Shown: positions 40,030 to 48,814 of the stretch, piece by piece
How the letters are laid out: each line of letters opens with the position of its first letter
How positions within the stretch are numbered: position 1 is the stretch's first letter
From: Rhodospirillaceae bacterium
GTDB taxonomy: Bacteria; Pseudomonadota; Alphaproteobacteria; GCA-2731375
Reading direction: 5' to 3'
Assembly (NCBI GenBank): GCA_018660265.1
Contig: JABJKS010000110.1
Coordinates: 42,782 to 106,781 of the forward strand
Length of the DNA: 64,000 nt
Notes under the pieces: model-generated
Database searches by the model: none
Seen by the model: the letters and a program-made list of their open reading frames with translations, nothing else
Told to the model about the DNA's origin: nothing
Position numbers and translations under genes: made by a program

Positions 40030-40464
40030 TCAGCTTTTGGGCGTTGCCTTCGGTGCCTTATTTGGCGGCGTATTGGGGGCATGCGGCTTGCGGCAGACCG
40101 CAAACATGGCAAAGGGAAACAATTTTGCCGCAGGCTCATGCCATCTCTCAGGATTATCTTGCAACCATTTGGAAAACATCGCGGAAAGTTGTTGAGATTT
40201 TCGGTTTCGAACGCACGGCACCAGCCATTTCATGCGTTCAAAGCCAGCCATATAGCTCCAATTATAAGCATCATTGACACCGGTGACATAAACTTCCCGG
40301 TCATATTCGGCCAGTTCCAGAAAATCCTGGCCGCTTAACAATTGCCAGGTTTTCCCAGGCGTCGGTTTGCCTGCCGCCCAGGCCGCAGGGATCACAGGGA
40401 TCGCAGCATCGGTGGCAGCGAAAACAGCAATGAGTAATGAGACTATTATAATGAGAACGCGCAT
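40030..40464 (-). CDS. Secreted protein, possibly Rap1a/Tai-like
   Basis: About 144 residues from ATG 40464; six further codons upstream start with GTG. MRVLIIIVSLLIAVFAATDAAIPVIPAAWAAG is a signal peptide. The mature part GQDFLELAEYDREVYVTGVNDAYNW...VPCVRNRKSQQLSAMFSKWLQDNPERWHEPAAKL resembles the Rap1a/Tai fold (GNDLL..., Y-G-D, then P and a helix ending in HP-RH-PAA), with two Cys. Many Tai-fold proteins outside type VI secretion loci have no known role. It lies 77 bp behind the riboswitch-controlled small gene on the same strand and may share its transcript. Confidence 0.5.
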   Translation of the reverse strand: MRVLIIIVSLLIAVFAATDAAIPVIPAAWAAGKPTPGKTWQLLSGQDFLELAEYDREVYVTGVNDAYNWSYMAGFERMKWLVPCVRNRKSQQLSAMFSKWLQDNPERWHEPAAKLFPFAMFAVCRKPHAPNTPPNKAPKATPKS

Positions 40465-40541
40465 CACCCTGGACCTAACCACTCATATAAACGCTTGTCA
40501 CGTCCAAAAGCGGCTTAGTCCAGGGCAAAGGATCGCGTTGA

Positions 40542-40772
40542 TCAGACGGAGACGTCGATATTGTGACCAGTATCCGAATCTACAGCCGATTTTCTGGGCT
40601 GCTCCTCTTCACCACTCCCGACGGCTGATTTGGCCGCTGAGAATTCCGCCTCGGCCGAGGCTTTCTCACCACCGGCTTTTTCGGCAACCTCGACCGGACG
40701 TGAAACTTTCACGTCGTTCGATCGGATCTTGTCGTTGGCCTGGGCCGACGACGGCGAAAGGTTGAGTTCCAT
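40542..40772 (-). CDS. Small disordered protein behind a c-di-GMP riboswitch
   Basis: 76 residues, rich in Ser, Ala, Glu and Lys with almost no hydrophobic core (MELNLSPSSAQANDK at the N-terminus, GHNIDVSV at the C-terminus), so likely unstructured alone. No signal peptide. AAGGAGTACAGA precedes the ATG at 40772, a strong ribosome site placed immediately after a cyclic-di-GMP-I riboswitch, which shows the gene is real and regulated. No family is recognised. Confidence 0.65.
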   Translation of the reverse strand: MELNLSPSSAQANDKIRSNDVKVSRPVEVAEKAGGEKASAEAEFSAAKSAVGSGEEEQPRKSAVDSDTGHNIDVSV

Positions 40773-40784
40773 TCTGTACTCCTT

Positions 40785-40876
40785 TCGGTAGCTCCGCTAT
40801 CCAGACGCCAGGATTGACGTCGGACCGGTAGCTTTGCGTCCCGCTGTTACCAGCGGTTTGCCATTGCGGGCGCATT
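40785..40876 (-). promoter_or_regulatory. Cyclic-di-GMP-I (GEMM) riboswitch
   Basis: Read on the minus strand the leader has all conserved parts of the GEMM-I aptamer: GGCAAACC (40862-40855), a stem GCTG/CAGC capped by the GNRA tetraloop GTAA, GGGACGCAAAGC, CCGG, a second stem with GACG/CGTC, and the closing GATAGCGGAGCTACCGA. These match the Vibrio Vc2 aptamer block by block. The last nucleotides run into the AAGGAG ribosome site of the 76-residue gene, so control of translation or of a nearby terminator is likely. Direction (on or off) cannot be told. Confidence 0.88.
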
Positions 40877-41021
40877 TTATTTAGACGACCGCAACTTCCA
40901 GGTTATCCACAATAAGTTAAGAAAACATTCATAAATGACCATTGCTCGATTGCTGCCAACTGTCGAAATATGGTCTACATTAGCTTCCGATTTAGTCTGC
41001 CCCAATAAGAGGTCTCAGATC

Positions 41022-42581
41022 ATGCGTATCAGCTCCATCGTCAACCGCGCGACACAGGTCAATGGGGCTGGGTTGGCCTCCAACTTCCAGGGACGCAGCC
41101 AGAACTGGAACCAATTCGCCAATCGTGTCTCACGCCTGGCTTCAGGCTTGTGCGGCCTTGGCGTCAAACCGGGCGACCGGGTTGCCATGTTGAGCCTGAA
41201 CAGCGACCGGTATTTGGAATATTTCTTTGCCGTGCCGTGGTCGGGTGGCGTATTCGTGCCCATCAACACCCGGCTCGCACCGCCCGAAATTGTTCATTGG
41301 CTGAACGATTCCGGTGCCAGTGTTCTGCTGATCGACGATAATTTCGCCGCCGTACTCGACAAAATTCAGGGCCAGTTGGAAAGCCTTAAATCCATCGTTC
41401 ACGTCGGCGATGGTGCGCCACCGGAAGGCATGCTGTCCTACGAAGCCCTGATTGATGGTGCGGCGGAGATGGCCCCCCTGGATACGGGCGGCGATCAGCT
41501 GGCAGGACTATTTTACACCGGCGGTACGACGGGGCGCTCAAAAGGTGTGATGTTGAGCCATCGGAACTTGATCCTTAACGCGTTGCAATTTGCCGCCGAG
41601 GTGGGGTTCAGGGCAGATTCCCACTATCTGCATGCCGCACCCATGTTCCATCTGGCCAACGGCGCGGCGACCTTTGCCGTAACTTTGATGGCCGGCGCCT
41701 CGACCATAATTTCAAGCTTTACCCCCCTCGATACCCTGCAGTCCATTCAGGACAACAAGATTAATATTGCCCTGTTGGTACCCACCATGATCAATATGAC
41801 CGTCAATCATCCGGACGTGGCGGACTATGACCTCAGCTCCATCCGCGACATCGCCTTTGGTGCCTCCCCCATGCCGGAGGCGGTTTTACAGACGGCGCTG
41901 CGGGTCATTCCCAACGCTGAATTCCATCACGTCTATGGCCAGACTGAAGCAGCCCCCGTGTTGACCGCCCTGCCCGCCAACCGGATGGTCAACGACGGCC
42001 CTCTGGCGGGCAAGATCAAGTCCGCCGGTCTGGCGGTCCCCGGCCTTGAGGTGAAGATTTTTGACGAGAACGATGTGGAGGTTCCCCGCAATGTGGTGGG
42101 CGAAATTGTGGCCCAGGGGGAAAACGTCATGCTGGGATACTGGAACCAGCCGGAAATGACCGCGACGACATTACGCAACGGCTGGCTGCATACGGGCGAT
42201 GGCGGTTACATGGATGCCGATGGCTTCATCTATGTGGTCGACCGGGTCAAGGACATGATCATATCGGGTGGTGAGAATGTATATTCGGCCGAGGTCGAGG
42301 ATGCGATCTATCAGCACCCTGACGTAGTTGAATGCGCCGTCATCGGTATACCGCACGAAAAATGGGGAGAACAGGTTCACGCGATCATCCGCTTGAGCGA
42401 AGCCGGCGCGGTGGACGAGGCCGCCATCATCGCCCATTGCCATGAATGGATCGCCAACTATAAATGTCCCCGCAGCGTCTCCTTCGAAACGGAGCCCCTG
42501 CCCCTGTCGGGTGCCGGTAAAATTCTAAAGACGGAGCTGCGCAAACCCTATTGGGCGGGACATGCCAAACAAGTCAATTAA
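41022..42581 (+). CDS. AMP-forming acyl-CoA synthetase
   Basis: 519-residue ANL-family ligase converting a carboxylate, ATP and CoA to acyl-CoA. LFYTGGTTGRSKGVMLSHRN (A3, P-loop), YGQTEAAPVLT (A5), GWLHTGDGGYMDADGFIYVVDRVKDMIISGGENVYSAEVE (A7-A8) and SGAGKILKTELR (A10 Lys) are complete. ATG 41022 is preferred because AAGAGGTCT precedes it; 29 upstream in-frame codons lack conservation. Substrate class unknown (medium/long-chain or aromatic acids). Three bases before the MFS gene. Confidence 0.87.
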   Translation: MRISSIVNRATQVNGAGLASNFQGRSQNWNQFANRVSRLASGLCGLGVKPGDRVAMLSLNSDRYLEYFFAVPWSGGVFVPINTRLAPPEIVHWLNDSGASVLLIDDNFAAVLDKIQGQLESLKSIVHVGDGAPPEGMLSYEALIDGAAEMAPLDTGGDQLAGLFYTGGTTGRSKGVMLSHRNLILNALQFAAEVGFRADSHYLHAAPMFHLANGAATFAVTLMAGASTIISSFTPLDTLQSIQDNKINIALLVPTMINMTVNHPDVADYDLSSIRDIAFGASPMPEAVLQTALRVIPNAEFHHVYGQTEAAPVLTALPANRMVNDGPLAGKIKSAGLAVPGLEVKIFDENDVEVPRNVVGEIVAQGENVMLGYWNQPEMTATTLRNGWLHTGDGGYMDADGFIYVVDRVKDMIISGGENVYSAEVEDAIYQHPDVVECAVIGIPHEKWGEQVHAIIRLSEAGAVDEAAIIAHCHEWIANYKCPRSVSFETEPLPLSGAGKILKTELRKPYWAGHAKQVN

Positions 42582-42584
42582 TTC

Positions 42585-43898
42585 ATGAGCGTGATGGAAG
42601 GCCCCTTGCCCAAGGGGATTGTACCAGGTGAGCCAGCGCCTGATCCCGAACCCGATCCGGCACCCACACCGGCACCTGAGAAAGACCCGGTTTATGGCTG
42701 GGTTATGGTCTGGGTCTGTTTCATTCTGGGTGCCCTGGCGTTTGGCGTTTTAGGCTCTGTCGGGGTTTTCCTGAAGCCTTTGGTGGCGGAATTCGGCTGG
42801 TCCCGGGGTCAGACCTCGTTCGGTTATTCCATGCTGTCTTTTTCATCCGCCATTATGGGTGTGGCATGGGGCTATGTGGCGGACCGCTATGGCAGCGAGC
42901 GGTTGATCATGGCAGGTGTTTTTGCCATGGTTGTGTCTTTGCTGGGTTTAAGCCATCTGACAGAACTTTGGCATTTTTACGCTGCCTATTTTTTGTTCGG
43001 CGCGGTTGGCTTCTCCACCTTCATGGGGCCGTTGTTTGGCAACGTAGGTCATTGGTTCAAACAGAATCCAGGGTTGGCCTTGGGGATCGCGGCTGCCGGT
43101 GGCGCCATGGGCCAGGGTGTCATTCCCTTTATCGTGCGCCTGTTGATCACCCATTATGATTGGCGGACAGCTTATTTTGTTCTTGCCGTCGCCTACCTGA
43201 TCGTTGCCGTGCCTCTGGCCCATCTGGTGCGGGACCCGTCCAGCCGCAAGCAGGCCCGTTCCAGCGCGCCTGAACCACTGAACCCGCGCTATCCCCTACC
43301 GGCGGCGGAAATCATGACCTGGATCTGTGTTGCCGTGGTCTTTTGTTGCATCTGCATGTCGGTGCCCATTGTTCATGTGGTGCCGCTTATTTCTGATCGT
43401 GGCATCTCACCGGAAACAGCGGCCTCCGTCTTATTGGTCATGATGCTGGCGGGCGTGTTTGGTCGTATCGCAGGCGGCAAGTTTGCCGACATATTGGGCC
43501 CCCTGCCCACATTCATGCTGGCCTCCGCCGGGCAGGCCGTACTTGTGGTCTGGTTTCCGCATGTGGAAAGCATGGTTGGTGTCTACATCCTGGCGGTTGC
43601 CTTTGGCTTTTTCTACTCCGCCGACATGATCTCCATCCTGACCTGTATGCGTCTGATGACGCCTGTGCACATGGCAGGCCGCGCCCTGGGCCTGGGTGCC
43701 GCCTTCGGCATGGTCGGCATGGGCCTGGGCGGTTATTTGGGCGGTGCCTTGTTCGACCTACAGGGCAACTATGTCTGGGCCTTCACCGCAGCGGGCCTGG
43801 CAAGCGGTGTCAATCTGGTGATCCTCACGGGCCTGACCCTGCGCCTAAAAATGGCCCGGCGGAATTTGGAACAACTTCAAACAGCCACGGGCGGCTGA
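42585..43898 (+). CDS. MFS transporter
   Basis: 437 residues with about 12 helices and an unusual Pro/Glu/Asp-rich cytoplasmic N-terminus (PAPDPEPDPAPTPAPEKDP). WGYVADRYGSERLIMAG and FGRIAGGKFADILGP are the paired MFS loop motifs. Directly follows the acyl-CoA synthetase and likely imports its carboxylic acid substrate. Its 3' end overlaps the convergent VOC gene by 22 bp. Confidence 0.83.
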   Translation: MSVMEGPLPKGIVPGEPAPDPEPDPAPTPAPEKDPVYGWVMVWVCFILGALAFGVLGSVGVFLKPLVAEFGWSRGQTSFGYSMLSFSSAIMGVAWGYVADRYGSERLIMAGVFAMVVSLLGLSHLTELWHFYAAYFLFGAVGFSTFMGPLFGNVGHWFKQNPGLALGIAAAGGAMGQGVIPFIVRLLITHYDWRTAYFVLAVAYLIVAVPLAHLVRDPSSRKQARSSAPEPLNPRYPLPAAEIMTWICVAVVFCCICMSVPIVHVVPLISDRGISPETAASVLLVMMLAGVFGRIAGGKFADILGPLPTFMLASAGQAVLVVWFPHVESMVGVYILAVAFGFFYSADMISILTCMRLMTPVHMAGRALGLGAAFGMVGMGLGGYLGGALFDLQGNYVWAFTAAGLASGVNLVILTGLTLRLKMARRNLEQLQTATGG

Positions 43899-44560
43899 TT
43901 TTCGGAAGCGGCCAGCATGGCTTCGTCCGATGTGGCCAGGATCTTGGTATAAACGCCGTCTGGATAATTCGTCATGTGGGGGCCGGGTGCCGATGCGTCC
44001 GGCTGGGGGATGTCGGGGCCCTGGTTAGTGTAGTCCGACGATGATTTGTAGCGCGCCAGTTCATCGGCCGAGATGCCTGCAATGGCGACGACCTCCGGAT
44101 CGATCCAGGCTTCTGCATTGATGGGCTCTGTCGAATAGGACAATTCCAACGATAGGTTTTCCGGGCCTGCAAAATAAATGGATTTGCAGAAACCGTGGTC
44201 TTTCGGGCCTACCACGGGCACGCCTTTGGCCCGCAATCGATCACGCATGGCCATCAGCTCGGCATCATCCTCTACCTTAAAGGCCAGGTGCTGCATGCTG
44301 CCTTTGGCACAGTTGGCACCGGGATTGCCCGCATGGGTCTGGCCCAGTTTGACCGGGATCTTGCCAATCTCGGTATTGTGGACGAAGGCGATGGAGCTTT
44401 CATCGTTCAGGCGCAGAAAGCCGTGCCAGGTATTGGCCACACCATGCATCCAGTACAAGGCGACCAATTCCATGCCCAGCTTGTCGGTGAAGAATTCGAT
44501 CTGCGTTTTCATATCTGCCGTGGTGATCGCCAGATGATGCAGTCCGCCAATTTTATTCAT
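43877..44560 (-). CDS. VOC-superfamily (glyoxalase/extradiol dioxygenase-like) protein
   Basis: About 227 residues. GGLHHLAITTADMKTQIEFF gives the first metal His, GSMQHLAFKVEDDAEL the second His and NLSLELSYS the Glu, so a mononuclear metal site is intact. A C-terminal tail of about 80 residues is not part of the fold. Two possible ATGs (44566 and 44560) lie behind GAAAGGAAA; the second has better spacing. Ring-cleaving dioxygenase or glyoxalase-type chemistry possible. Confidence 0.72.
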   Translation of the reverse strand: MNKIGGLHHLAITTADMKTQIEFFTDKLGMELVALYWMHGVANTWHGFLRLNDESSIAFVHNTEIGKIPVKLGQTHAGNPGANCAKGSMQHLAFKVEDDAELMAMRDRLRAKGVPVVGPKDHGFCKSIYFAGPENLSLELSYSTEPINAEAWIDPEVVAIAGISADELARYKSSSDYTNQGPDIPQPDASAPGPHMTNYPDGVYTKILATSDEAMLAASENQPPVAV

Positions 44561-44586
44561 GAACATTTTCCTTTCCGAAAATTCCG

Positions 44587-45708
44587 TTAGACCTCGCCCC
44601 AAACCTGCAGGGCCGTTTCAACGATGCGGGCCAGCTTTGCCTTCTCCACATCCTCCGTGACGGGATTGCCGGAGACGGCGGAGGCAAAGCCGCACTGTGG
44701 TGACAACGACAGCCGTTCCAAAGGTACATATTGCGCAGCTTCATCGATGCGCGCGGCCAGACTATCGACGCTTTCCAACTCCGCCAACTTGGAACTGACC
44801 AGCCCAAGAACCACGTGCTTACCCTCTGGCACCAGTCGCAGGGGGGAGAAATCACCCGCCCGTGCGGTGTCGTACTCCAAAAAAAAGGCGTCAACGGCAA
44901 GATCATTGAACAGGCGCTCAGCCACCGGCTCATAACCGCCCTGGGAAAGATACTTGCCCTTGAAATTACCCCGACACAAATGCAGGCCACAGGTCATACC
45001 CTCGGGGCGGCCCGCCACCGCATCATTGATGGCGTCAATATAGACATCAATCAGATCATCCGGGTCAGCACCTCCCGCCCGCACCTGATCGCGTACCGTT
45101 GGGTCGCACAACATGGCGAGGGGCACTTCATCCATCTGAATATATCTCGCGCCAAGCGTCGACAATTCCGCGATCTCCTGGCGGAACACTTCGGCAAAGT
45201 CTTTGAAGAATTCCCGTGGCGTAGCATAGGCTGCCGGATCTATTCCGCCCACGGGGCGATAGAAATGAAAGGTCGGCAGCGACGGCATCGTAATCTTGCC
45301 CGTCACCTCGTCCCCTGGCCCCGCCTCGACCAAAGCTTTCAGATAGCTGAATTCATGGGTGGAGAAGCCTTTTTCACGACGCACCTTGCCCTCGACATGG
45401 GCTGCGATGAAATCCTGTTCGTGGCCATGATCGTCATGAAATTTGAATTCCGCCTCGCGCACGGACAGCCCCGATACCGGGCCGATGACATGGCCCCAAT
45501 AGGAACCCCGGCGAAATTCGCCATCAGTCGCAAGTCCCAGGCCCGCTTCACGTTGCAACGCTACTACATTACGGATCGCTTTATCCTGGATCTCGGTAAA
45601 TGTCGCGTCATCAATCTCGCCGGCATTGTGCTGGCGAAAGGCGGCGGTCAATTCTTTGGGGCGCAACAGGCTGCCCACATGTTCGGCACGGAAGGGCGGC
45701 GGGGCCAT
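44587..45708 (-). CDS. MetE C-terminal-domain-like (cobalamin-independent methionine synthase II family) protein
   Basis: 373-residue TIM-barrel protein corresponding to the catalytic half of MetE only. RAEHVGSLLRP at the N-terminus, IQMDEVPLAML, CGLHLCRGNFKG (zinc His and Cys) and LSPQCGFASA (zinc Cys) are conserved, so zinc and thiol-methyl transfer chemistry are feasible. Stand-alone forms often act on unusual methyl donors or xenobiotics rather than folate. It lies next to the VOC gene on the same strand, divergent from a DNA glycosylase. Confidence 0.82.
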   Translation of the reverse strand: MAPPPFRAEHVGSLLRPKELTAAFRQHNAGEIDDATFTEIQDKAIRNVVALQREAGLGLATDGEFRRGSYWGHVIGPVSGLSVREAEFKFHDDHGHEQDFIAAHVEGKVRREKGFSTHEFSYLKALVEAGPGDEVTGKITMPSLPTFHFYRPVGGIDPAAYATPREFFKDFAEVFRQEIAELSTLGARYIQMDEVPLAMLCDPTVRDQVRAGGADPDDLIDVYIDAINDAVAGRPEGMTCGLHLCRGNFKGKYLSQGGYEPVAERLFNDLAVDAFFLEYDTARAGDFSPLRLVPEGKHVVLGLVSSKLAELESVDSLAARIDEAAQYVPLERLSLSPQCGFASAVSGNPVTEDVEKAKLARIVETALQVWGEV

Positions 45709-45793
45709 GATTGTCTCCTCACATAGATGCGTTCTAAAAGACGCGGGCTCATTTTGATATAGCCAGCCCCGTACGTCACGCTAAACTAATGAC

Positions 45794-46462
45794 ATGACAT
45801 CATTTCAAGAAATCTATGCAGCAGCAGCAGAACGCAATGGTGGTGAAGCCGCCCTGAAGGCAAAACTGCCCAAGGTGAAATCCGACCGTGCCCTCAAGGG
45901 CATTGCCGATGACCGATATTTGTCATTCATGTCGCTACGGGTCTTTAGCGCGGGTCTGAAACATTCCATGGTGCGGGATAAATGGCCGGCATTTGAAGAG
46001 GTCTTTCATGGCTTTGAACCTCACCGGGTCCGTTCCATGCCGGATGAGGCGCTGGAAGTTTTAATGGGGGAGAAACGCATTATCCGCCATTGGGGCAAGA
46101 TCAAATCCGTGCGCGCCAATGCCGCCAGCATGTGCGATATCATTGATGAAGCAGGCAGCATGGGGGCCTGGTTAACGGCCTGGAAACCGGAACAGACTGT
46201 TGAATTATGGGATCAGCTAAGTAAACGGTTCACGCAATTAGGCGGCAATTCGGGGCCTTATTTCTTGCGCATGGTGGGCAAGGATACCTTCAACCTGACG
46301 CCATACGTCCTGGACGCCATGAAATCCTGGGGGCTTTATGATGGATCGGGCAAGGGTAAGGGGCAGCGCGCCAAGGTACAGGCGGTGTTTGATGATTTGC
46401 GGGCGGAATGCAAGCTGCCCCTCTGTCAGATCTCAATGACCCTGGCGCAGTCCGTTGATTAG
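45794..46462 (+). CDS. DNA-3-methyladenine glycosylase I (TAG-like)
   Basis: 222-residue HhH-fold glycosylase removing 3-methyladenine from alkylated DNA. YLSFMSLRVFSAGLKHSMVRDKWPAFEEVFHGFEP and the block EKRIIRHWGKIKSVRANAASM parallel the TAG core (KR..F..AF..FD, then R.KI.A...NA). The C-terminal zinc-binding Cys/His cluster of E. coli Tag is not obvious, so this is the divergent branch. Confidence 0.72.
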   Translation: MTSFQEIYAAAAERNGGEAALKAKLPKVKSDRALKGIADDRYLSFMSLRVFSAGLKHSMVRDKWPAFEEVFHGFEPHRVRSMPDEALEVLMGEKRIIRHWGKIKSVRANAASMCDIIDEAGSMGAWLTAWKPEQTVELWDQLSKRFTQLGGNSGPYFLRMVGKDTFNLTPYVLDAMKSWGLYDGSGKGKGQRAKVQAVFDDLRAECKLPLCQISMTLAQSVD

Positions 46463-46490
46463 ATAACGACATAACTCGATTGAAATTGCC

Positions 46491-47465
46491 TTAGTCCGGG
46501 TCGGCCATTTGAAAAAGAATGCGCGGCCCTTGGCTCAATTTGGCGCTATCGAATTTTGATAGATGGTTGCGGCGGATCATTTGCCTGATCAAATCAACAT
46601 AGTCCTGACCCGTGGCGGCATAGTCGGACATGAAGCCGGCAATGACGTAACCTTCCAGAATTTGGCCCTTGCGCCTCATTTCCGCTCTTGCCCGGCGCAG
46701 ACCTTCATAGGCGGGATGCGTATTGATGTTCAGCATATAAGCGATCAGCGCATCATGCGGATTGTTGAAGGTGGCCAGACGTGCGTCGCTCTCCAATGCT
46801 TTCAGGCCGCCTTTACCCGTTGTCCATTGACCGAATATGGCCTGCCCTTCCCTGGCAAAGCGCGATTGCAGCCAGGCGCTTTCTATGGCCCCTTGTACGA
46901 TGGTCAAGGACGGTGGCAGGGCATCCATACGCCGGGAAAGTTCAGCCAACCGGTCTGGGTTGATGGGATTGTCCGGGTTTGCCGACGTCGTGACCCGATA
47001 GCGATCCAGCATCGTCGTCAGCCAGGCGCGGTCACCGCTGGAAAGATTGCCGGGCGCGAGACCCGACAGGCCCAACAGACGATGCCGCTGGCGCAGAATT
47101 TGTTCATTCGCCTGCAGGGCCGCCGACAGGGAAACACGAAAGAAAACCGATTTTCGTAGCGCGCTATTTTCGCGCCAGGCTTCACTGATTTTTCTGGGCA
47201 GACGTGAAATTCGCAAGCGGGGAACCGCCTGTAAGGTCCCTGGATTGTTGGCGATATCGTTGAAGCCGATTTTTTGCAGGTAGGCATTGATGGCAAGGCC
47301 GTCCGCAATTGGGACAATAACCTCCACCCTGGGCAGCCAATCTCCCGGCCTGAACAGAATGACCACCGCGACGGATATTGGGACAAGCATAAGGAATGCA
47401 AAGACCAGATAGTTTCGCCAAACCGACATGCTGTTCCCTAAACCCCAATACGTCTCAGTTTTCAC
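46491..47465 (-). CDS. Bax-like peptidoglycan glucosaminidase
   Basis: 324 residues with one N-terminal membrane anchor (YLVFAFLMLVPISVAVVILF) and a periplasmic lysozyme-like domain. PPSLTIVQGAIESAWLQSRFAREGQAIFGQW contains the catalytic Glu (AIESAW) and the FGQW motif of Bax/FlgJ-type N-acetylglucosaminidases; AYMLNINTHPAYEGLR also matches. It starts with GTG at 47465 overlapping the alcohol dehydrogenase stop (GTGA), or 12 codons later at an ATG. Confidence 0.8.
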   Translation of the reverse strand: MKTETYWGLGNSMSVWRNYLVFAFLMLVPISVAVVILFRPGDWLPRVEVIVPIADGLAINAYLQKIGFNDIANNPGTLQAVPRLRISRLPRKISEAWRENSALRKSVFFRVSLSAALQANEQILRQRHRLLGLSGLAPGNLSSGDRAWLTTMLDRYRVTTSANPDNPINPDRLAELSRRMDALPPSLTIVQGAIESAWLQSRFAREGQAIFGQWTTGKGGLKALESDARLATFNNPHDALIAYMLNINTHPAYEGLRRARAEMRRKGQILEGYVIAGFMSDYAATGQDYVDLIRQMIRRNHLSKFDSAKLSQGPRILFQMADPD

Positions 47466-48595
47466 ACCTCGCCGGGTTGCACCATGATCTTACAGTGGTG
47501 GTCAGGGTCGTCCAGATCCCGAAATGCCCCGGCCACGCCATCCAGTCCTACGCGGCCCGTGATCAATGGCGTTAGATCAATTTTTCCGCTGTCAATCATG
47601 GCCAGGGAGGCGGCGAATTCATCCGGGGTATAGCCCAACACGAACTGCAGGTTCAATTCTTTGATGATGCCCTGATAGGGCTGAAATGTATCCGCCTCCA
47701 TACAGACGCCGACAACAACAATGCGGGCCTGCACCGGCGCGCCCGCCATTACCTGTTCGATGACGCCCGGCACCCCGACGCATTCGAAGATGACCCCTGG
47801 TTTCAAATTCTCGGGGATTGGCCCCAAGGCGGGGGGCGGTGCATCATTGGGCAGGGTTGCAACCTGCCGCCAGCTGTCATGGGGGGAATTGGCGGCAGGG
47901 TCGATCACTTCATCAGCCCCCATGGCCACGGCCAGGGCGCGACGGCCCGGTGAGAAGTCCGCCGCCAGGATCGGTCCGACCCCTTTACCTTTCAGTGCGG
48001 CAATGACGGCCAGGCCCACGGGTCCACAGCCGATGACCAAGGGCACTGCCCCCTTGTCCAATCGCGCCATCTCGACCGCGTGCAATCCGACGGCCATAGG
48101 TTCCGTCAGGGCTGCCATATCCGGCGTCAAATTCTCGGGTACGGGCAGCAGCAAGGCCGCCTGCAACACCATATATTCCCCATAGCCGCCGCTGTAATCA
48201 TTGGAATAGCCGACCGTACGACGCCAACCAGGCCCCAAAATGGCAGGCAGGGCGCAAACCATCTGGCCCGCTTTCACTCCGGTCTTGCTATCGGAGGGCT
48301 CGCAACCCGGACCGAACTCCAACACTTCGGCACAGAATTCATGGCCCATGACGATATCGTGGGCAAAATCCATGCCCTGCATAATGCGGTCATTGGGTGC
48401 AGCGGTTTTTGCCAGGCGCGGCCCGTGACGCAACATGTGCAGGTCAGAGCCGCAAATACCGCAAGCCAGGGTTTTTGCCAGGACCTGTCCGGGGCCCGGT
48501 TTGGGAACCGCCATTCTATCAACGACAATTTTCTGGCCCCGCATAATGGCGGCCTGCATGGTGCTGGGTGTTTCGGCAGATACTGCGCTGTTCAT
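47462..48595 (-). CDS. Zinc-binding alcohol dehydrogenase (MDR family)
   Basis: About 377 residues. CGICGSDLHMLRHGP gives the catalytic-zinc Cys, GHEFCAEVLEFGPG the zinc His, and PLVIGCGPVGLAVIAALKGKGVGPILAADFS the Rossmann NAD(P) site. The structural-zinc Cys cluster seems absent. Two upstream Met codons (48634, 48595) and one at 48559 are possible; 48595 is behind GGAACC. Substrate unknown, probably a secondary alcohol or short aldehyde. Confidence 0.82.
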   Translation of the reverse strand: MNSAVSAETPSTMQAAIMRGQKIVVDRMAVPKPGPGQVLAKTLACGICGSDLHMLRHGPRLAKTAAPNDRIMQGMDFAHDIVMGHEFCAEVLEFGPGCEPSDSKTGVKAGQMVCALPAILGPGWRRTVGYSNDYSGGYGEYMVLQAALLLPVPENLTPDMAALTEPMAVGLHAVEMARLDKGAVPLVIGCGPVGLAVIAALKGKGVGPILAADFSPGRRALAVAMGADEVIDPAANSPHDSWRQVATLPNDAPPPALGPIPENLKPGVIFECVGVPGVIEQVMAGAPVQARIVVVGVCMEADTFQPYQGIIKELNLQFVLGYTPDEFAASLAMIDSGKIDLTPLITGRVGLDGVAGAFRDLDDPDHHCKIMVQPGEV

Positions 48596-48722
48596 CAGTC
48601 TGGTTCCAATCGCATCCCTGTTGTTTGTCACCATAAGATAACAGAATTGGAACCAAGATGAGCCGGTTTCGTTAAAAAGGCCGGCTTACTAAACTGCGCA
48701 GCGCAAAAAATTAGCCCGAAAT

Positions 48723-48782
48723 AAAAAAGCCGACGTCAACCAAATACGCGGTCGACGTCGGCGGCGGCCTCATACTAGGCCG
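48723..48782 (-). ncRNA. Candidate short RNA with intrinsic terminator
   Basis: The 424-bp gap 48635-49058 is AT-rich and has no credible open frame. On the minus strand it holds a near-consensus promoter (48814-48786) followed by a small hairpin GGCCT...AGGCC, then GCCGACGTC/GACGTCGGC (48762-48754 and 48737-48729) and six T. The transcript would be about 60 nt. It could be an independent sRNA or the end of the scfR transcript. No match to a known family is claimed. Confidence 0.4.
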
Positions 48783-48785
48783 TTT

Positions 48786-48814
48786 ATACTAAATATACGC
48801 TACTCTATACTCAA
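48786..48814 (-). promoter_or_regulatory. Probable sigma-70 promoter of the short RNA
   Basis: Minus strand TTGAGT (48814-48809), 17-bp spacer, TAGTAT (48791-48786), ahead of the hairpin-terminator unit. Confidence 0.5.

Noticed and set aside
44731..45726. Plus-strand open frame of 331 codons opposite the MetE-like gene
   Set aside because: The MetE-like frame has intact zinc ligands and family length; the opposite frame has none.
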